Source: Chloroflexota bacterium
GTDB taxonomy: Bacteria; Chloroflexota; Anaerolineae; Promineifilales; Promineifilaceae
Length of the DNA: 8,837 bases
Assembly (NCBI GenBank): GCA_008501785.1
Contig: QQUD01000323.1
Location: 1-8,837, forward strand
Direction: 5' to 3'
Shown: positions 6,105 through 8,837 of the stretch, in pieces
Position numbering within the stretch: the first letter of the stretch is position 1
Layout of the letters: each line of letters begins with the position of its first letter
Notes under the pieces: model-generated
What the model saw: only the letters and a program-made list of their open reading frames with translations
Told to the model about the DNA's origin: nothing
Database searches by the model: none
Program-made: the position numbers and the translations under genes

Positions 6105-6788
6105 TTACGCATTTGCTTCTTGTCTAAAGAGGGTGGGCTTTAAGACAAAAATCCGCGTTTGATCGGGCAGTGAATCTTTCGTTATTTCGACTTCTGTGCT
6201 GTCAGACCACTCAACAATTTTATCAGGGTAATGTGATGTGAAATCAGTTATCGGCAGCATGAAAAACCTGGGGCCAGGAATGCGATAATGCATGGGTATG
6301 ATGACTTTGGGCTGAATATGCTCAATAACGTTATGTAAATCATTTAGATCAATCGTGGGATGTCCGCCAACCAGTGCCAGCAGCACGTCGGTCCCGGTCA
6401 ATGCATCCATTTGCGCATCGGTAAGCGCATTTCCGACGTCGCCCATGTGCGTGATGTGGATGCCTTCTAACGTAAAGCGATACATAGCATTGTCACGCAC
6501 GATGTCTTTTGCGAAGCTTTCTTGTGACCAGATGGCGCTGAAGGCCACGTCTTTGGCGGTTGCGCCCGTGTCTACAATGTCGGTGGCCGTGACCAGTTCA
6601 AATCCAGGTGGGATTGTGTCGATAAAGCAGTGGGCTTCGTCGTCATCTGAACTGCGCACAACAATATCGGCCGTTTCCGTCACCGGTGGCAAATTGATAA
6701 TCTCGTTGGGTTCGTACGGGTCGGTGATGATGCGCAAACCATCCCCTTCAATAAGAAATGAGGCATGAGCGAGCCACTTAATTTTCAT
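6105..6788 (-). CDS. Metallo-beta-lactamase-fold protein, COG2220/UlaG-like, lacking the HxHxDH motif
   Basis: This 227-residue protein has the COG2220 layout: MKIKWLAHASFLIEGDGLRI at the N-terminus, then ITDPYEP (Asp23), ITHMGDVG (His114, Asp117), the strand LLALVGGHPTID, and PKVIIPMHYRIPG (His167). Relatives are Zn- or Mn-dependent hydrolases such as the lactonase UlaG. Where relatives carry H-x-H-x-D-H after the ADIV strand, this protein reads ADIVVRSSDDDEAHC (residues 40-54), so the first metal-ligand cluster is missing. It may have altered metal binding, a non-hydrolytic role, or no catalysis. The start is firm: GGAG lies eight bases before the ATG at 6788. It is the last gene of the leftward set, about 110 bases after the short-chain dehydrogenase. 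Function unknown. Confidence 0.85.
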   Translation of the reverse strand: MKIKWLAHASFLIEGDGLRIITDPYEPNEIINLPPVTETADIVVRSSDDDEAHCFIDTIPPGFELVTATDIVDTGATAKDVAFSAIWSQESFAKDIVRDNAMYRFTLEGIHITHMGDVGNALTDAQMDALTGTDVLLALVGGHPTIDLNDLHNVIEHIQPKVIIPMHYRIPGPRFFMLPITDFTSHYPDKIVEWSDSTEVEITKDSLPDQTRIFVLKPTLFRQEANA

Positions 6789-6855
6789 CGTTTATCTCCA
6801 TTAAAGCTGGTCAGCATTTCAGCCCGTCAGCCAGCCAACTAAGAAAGTGCTGGAT

Positions 6856-6888
6856 GCTGAGGACTGCGTGCTGAGGGCTGAGGGCTGA
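6856..6888. repeat. Short GCTGAGG tandem repeat
   Basis: GCTGAGG occurs at 6856-6862 and then in tandem at 6870-6876, 6877-6883 and a partial copy at 6884-6888. The array fills the gap between the short-chain dehydrogenase and the metallo-hydrolase-fold gene. Probably slippage-generated spacer DNA. Confidence 0.6.
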
Positions 6889-6897
6889 ATTGCCCAA

Positions 6898-7650
6898 TCA
6901 TACTCCGAGAGGACGCCCACCATCAACAGGAACTACATTGCCGGTCATATAAGTTAATTTGGTGACTATGGCCCAAACAGTCTCAGCGACATCTTCAGGC
7001 AAAGCCAAACGTTTTAACGGCGTTTCGTCGGCTTGTGCCTGCAAATAAGCCGGGTCCATGCGCTTTGCATATTCACCAAGTACCCAGCCCGGTGCTACCG
7101 CCACCACCCGAATTTTAGGTGCTAATGCACGACCTAGCGAACGGGTTAGCGAGTCAATCGCTGCTTTTGAAGCACAATAAGCGATATTACTGCCCACACC
7201 AGTTGTTCCGGCAATCGACGAGATGTTCACAACTGTTCCACCGTTACCAGACATCAACAATTCCTTGAAAGCACGAACACAGGCAAATGAGCCGCGCCAA
7301 TTAATCTGAAAGATGCGATCAATCCACTCGTCAGTCAATCCATCCAGGTCATCATGTGGAACGGGGGTTGTGACGCCGGCATTGTTGACCAACAAATCTA
7401 CTTTGCCGTAGCGTGTTTGCAGTTGATCTGCTAGTTCTTTCAGTTCTTCACTATTTGTAATGGACGCATTTGAGACAAAATGCTGCTCACCCGGCAATGA
7501 GTCAGCGACTGACTGTGCTTTCTCTAAAGCCAGGTCAATAATTACAACAGATGCACCTGCTTGCGCCAAACGCTGGCAAATTGCCGAACCAATTCCTCCC
7601 GCCCCACCGGTGACAATCGCCACCTGTCCTTGCATTGAGTTATCGTTCAT
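6898..7650 (-). CDS. NAD-type short-chain dehydrogenase/reductase (SDR), classical
   Basis: From the ATG at 7650 the protein has 250 residues, the classical SDR length. It shows the cofactor motif TGGAGGIG (14-21), Asp39 at the end of the second strand (VVIIDLA), which favours NAD(H) over NADP(H), NNAG (89-92), Asn117, the catalytic Ser145 in NISSIAG, Tyr158 and Lys162 in YCASK, and the APGWV motif. It ends MTGNVVPVDGGRPLGV. It should oxidise a secondary alcohol or reduce a ketone; the substrate is not readable from sequence. Alternative in-frame starts exist at 7671 (inside a palindrome, with GAAGGTG upstream), 7635 and GTG 7740; the choice is uncertain. It follows the histidinol-dehydrogenase-family gene by about 100 bases on the same strand, suggesting co-transcription and a shared oxidative pathway, for example both carbinol ends of one polyol-like substrate. 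Confidence 0.9.
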   Translation of the reverse strand: MNDNSMQGQVAIVTGGAGGIGSAICQRLAQAGASVVIIDLALEKAQSVADSLPGEQHFVSNASITNSEELKELADQLQTRYGKVDLLVNNAGVTTPVPHDDLDGLTDEWIDRIFQINWRGSFACVRAFKELLMSGNGGTVVNISSIAGTTGVGSNIAYCASKAAIDSLTRSLGRALAPKIRVVAVAPGWVLGEYAKRMDPAYLQAQADETPLKRLALPEDVAETVWAIVTKLTYMTGNVVPVDGGRPLGV

Positions 7651-7662
7651 ATGGTTTGTTAA

Positions 7663-7741
7663 AAAGTGCATTGCACCTTCTTTGGTGCATTGCACTTGTA
7701 AAGGGCCAGGTGCAGCCGCACTTAGGAAAGTGCAATGCACC
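7663..7741. repeat. Cluster of GTGCAWTGCAC palindromes between the two dehydrogenase genes
   Basis: Three copies of the 11-bp palindrome GTGCAWTGCAC lie at 7666-7676, 7685-7695 and 7730-7740. A degenerate fourth, GGTGCAGCCGCACTT, lies at 7709-7723. GGTGCATTGCACTT (7684-7697) and AAGTGCAATGCACC (7728-7741) form a perfect 14-bp inverted repeat, while the first and third copies are near-direct repeats. Alternative upstream start codons of the SDR gene fall inside the copies. It could be a stabilising or attenuating hairpin in the transcript, a protein-binding array, or a MITE-like repeat. Confidence 0.75.
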
Positions 7742-7752
7742 TGGATTGGTTG

Positions 7753-8837
7753 CTATTTTCCGTATCGTCTGACGCGCAAATCTGCCTGCTCTTTGTGTCC
7801 CCAGAAGCGCTCGATGGCGCAGAGGCGGGAGCAGTAGTCGCCAATCATGGCACTGGCTTCATCCGTCGTTACGCGTTGATACGTCACTGTTTTGATAAAT
7901 TTTCCTACCCAGAGTCCACCGGTAAAACGTGCTGACAGCTTGGTTGGGAGGGTGTGATTGGTCCCAATCACCTTATCACCATAAGCTACGTTGGTGCGTG
8001 GTCCGATGAACAGTGCGCCGTAGTTGGTCATGTTTTCCAGGAAGTAGTCATCATCTTTTGTCATGATTTGCACATGTTCGCTGGCGACTTTATCAGCTTC
8101 AGCACATGCTTCTTCCAGACTGTCAACCAAAATGATTTGACCGTAATCGCGCCAGGAGACGCGGGCAATATCGGCTGTTGCCAATGTTTCGAGTTGTCGT
8201 GCAATTTCAACTTCGGTTTCTTTTGCCAGTTTTTCGCTGGTGGTAATCAATACTGCAGGAGAGGTGGGACCGTGTTCAGCTTGACCGAGCAAGTCAACTG
8301 CGACCATCTCAGCATCGACTGTGTCATCGGCAACGAGCAAAACTTCAGTTGGTCCAGCTAATAGATCGATGCCTACTGTGCCAAACAGTTGGCGTTTGGC
8401 TTCGGCTACGTATGCATTGCCTGGACCCACAATCATGTCTACCGGTTCCATTGTTTCTGTGCCGAGGGCCATGCGGGCGATTGCCTGGACGCCACCAATG
8501 AGGTGAATTTCATCGGCTCCGGCAAAGTGCATGGCGGTAATGGTTTCGGCTGGCAGTTCGCCATTGATCGGTGGGGTGCAGGCGATGATGCGTTTGACAC
8601 CGGCTACTTTGGCGGTCAGCACGCTCATGTGTGCGGAGGCAACCATCGGGTATTGTCCACCAGGAATGTAACAGCCAACGCTGTTAACCGGCAAGTTTTT
8701 GTGTCCGAGTATGACGCCGGGAAGGGTTTCGACTTCGATGTCTTTGAGGGCATATTTTTGATGCTGGGCAAAGTTAAGAATTTGTGCCTGGGCAAATTTC
8801 AAGTCTTCGATTGTTTGTGGATCAACAGATGCCACAA
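7753..8837 (-). CDS. Histidinol-dehydrogenase-family enzyme, possibly HpsN-like sulfopropanediol dehydrogenase (N-terminus missing)
   Basis: The frame is open through the right edge; 360 residues from a GTG at 8835 are visible and roughly 70-75 N-terminal residues should lie outside. Numbered from that GTG, the zinc ligands of the HisD family are present: Gln185 and His188 in GQAEHG, Asp287 in [11 protein letters not shown] and His347 in WGHKEQ. So are the catalytic pair Glu253-His254 in ASEH. The spacing agrees with E. coli HisD within one residue. The NAD-binding region GGVQAIA and MIVGPGN is intact. The family makes NAD-dependent double oxidations of an alcohol to an acid. The C-terminus ([42 protein letters not shown]) is, as I recall, the style of the HpsN-like catabolic subgroup rather than biosynthetic HisD. 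The neighbours are an SDR and a metallo-hydrolase-fold protein, not his genes. I infer a catabolic polyol or sulfonate dehydrogenase; the substrate is unproven. Confidence 0.85.
   Translation of the reverse strand, partial: VASVDPQTIEDLKFAQAQILNFAQHQKYALKDIEVETLPGVILGHKNLPVNSVGCYIPGGQYPMVASAHMSVLTAKVAGVKRIIACTPPINGELPAETITAMHFAGADEIHLIGGVQAIARMALGTETMEPVDMIVGPGNAYVAEAKRQLFGTVGIDLLAGPTEVLLVADDTVDAEMVAVDLLGQAEHGPTSPAVLITTSEKLAKETEVEIARQLETLATADIARVSWRDYGQIILVDSLEEACAEADKVASEHVQIMTKDDDYFLENMTNYGALFIGPRTNVAYGDKVIGTNHTLPTKLSARFTGGLWVGKFIKTVTYQRVTTDEASAMIGDYCSRLCAIERFWGHKEQADLRVRRYGK

Noticed and set aside
6355..6768. Rightward 137-codon open frame opposite the metallo-hydrolase-fold gene
   Set aside because: Serine-rich antisense shadow of a clearly conserved protein.
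1078..7013. Other AACGTT cores (near 1080, 5645, 6327 and 7008) as extra operators
   Set aside because: They lie in coding or decayed DNA, lack the TGAACGTTYG extension and are not at promoters.
7753..8837. Assignment as biosynthetic histidinol dehydrogenase hisD
   Set aside because: No other histidine genes adjoin it and the C-terminal segment looks more like the catabolic HpsN-type branch; kept only as an alternative.
1..8837. tRNA, rRNA, CRISPR array, transposase or phage genes
   Set aside because: No cloverleaf-like or rRNA-like segment, no regularly spaced repeats with spacers and no transposase or phage-like protein were recognised on either strand.

Overview
The window looks like an accessory carbohydrate and small-molecule catabolism region of a free-living bacterium with intermediate GC. 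The cytosolic MAN2C1-type GH38 mannosidase, the LacI-family repressor, the COG2220-type metallo-hydrolase-fold protein, the corrinoid-protein remnant and the palindrome-rich intergenic DNA would all fit Chloroflexota (Anaerolineae-like). That assignment is inference from gene content only; no rRNA or other marker gene is present.

Left part (1-2340). The 3' end of a five-bladed beta-propeller glycosidase gene (GH43/GH32-like) runs rightward and stops at 487. It meets head-on a leftward, start-less remnant of a corrinoid (B12-binding) protein (477-689). That remnant is read in the same frame immediately after the stop codon of a leftward LacI-family repressor gene (690-1721). Between the repressor and the next gene lie about 600 bases. 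They hold a large two-part inverted repeat (1807-1904), a short decayed coding remnant that may be the C-terminus of a GH13-type enzyme (1934-2139), and two opposed promoters. Each promoter carries the same sequence, TGAACGTTYG, at the expected transcription start. This is the pattern expected if the repressor controls itself and the mannosidase.

Centre (2339-6030). A complete 1057-residue cytoplasmic GH38 alpha-mannosidase has all its metal and nucleophile residues. It is followed by an intrinsic-terminator-like hairpin and then a frameshifted hypothetical gene whose tail runs into a REP-like palindrome. The 8-bp palindrome ACGGCCGT occurs seven times between 291 and 5841, far above chance, and once forms the core of a 22-bp perfect palindrome.

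Right part (6105-8837). A leftward, apparently co-directional set encodes a histidinol-dehydrogenase-family enzyme (N-terminus beyond the window), then an NAD-type short-chain dehydrogenase, then a metallo-beta-lactamase-fold protein that has lost the HxHxDH motif. The first enzyme keeps the zinc and catalytic residues, but its C-terminus and neighbours suggest a catabolic alcohol dehydrogenase, possibly like sulfopropanediol dehydrogenase HpsN, rather than histidine biosynthesis. The two dehydrogenases could oxidise one polyol-like substrate in succession. Three copies of an 11-bp GTGCAWTGCAC palindrome fill the gap between them.

Overall there are two functional blocks: a repressor-controlled glycoside-degrading block and a dehydrogenase block. 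Three decayed gene fragments and several palindromic repeats separate or flank them, suggesting repeated rearrangement here. No tRNA, rRNA, CRISPR array or transposase gene was seen.
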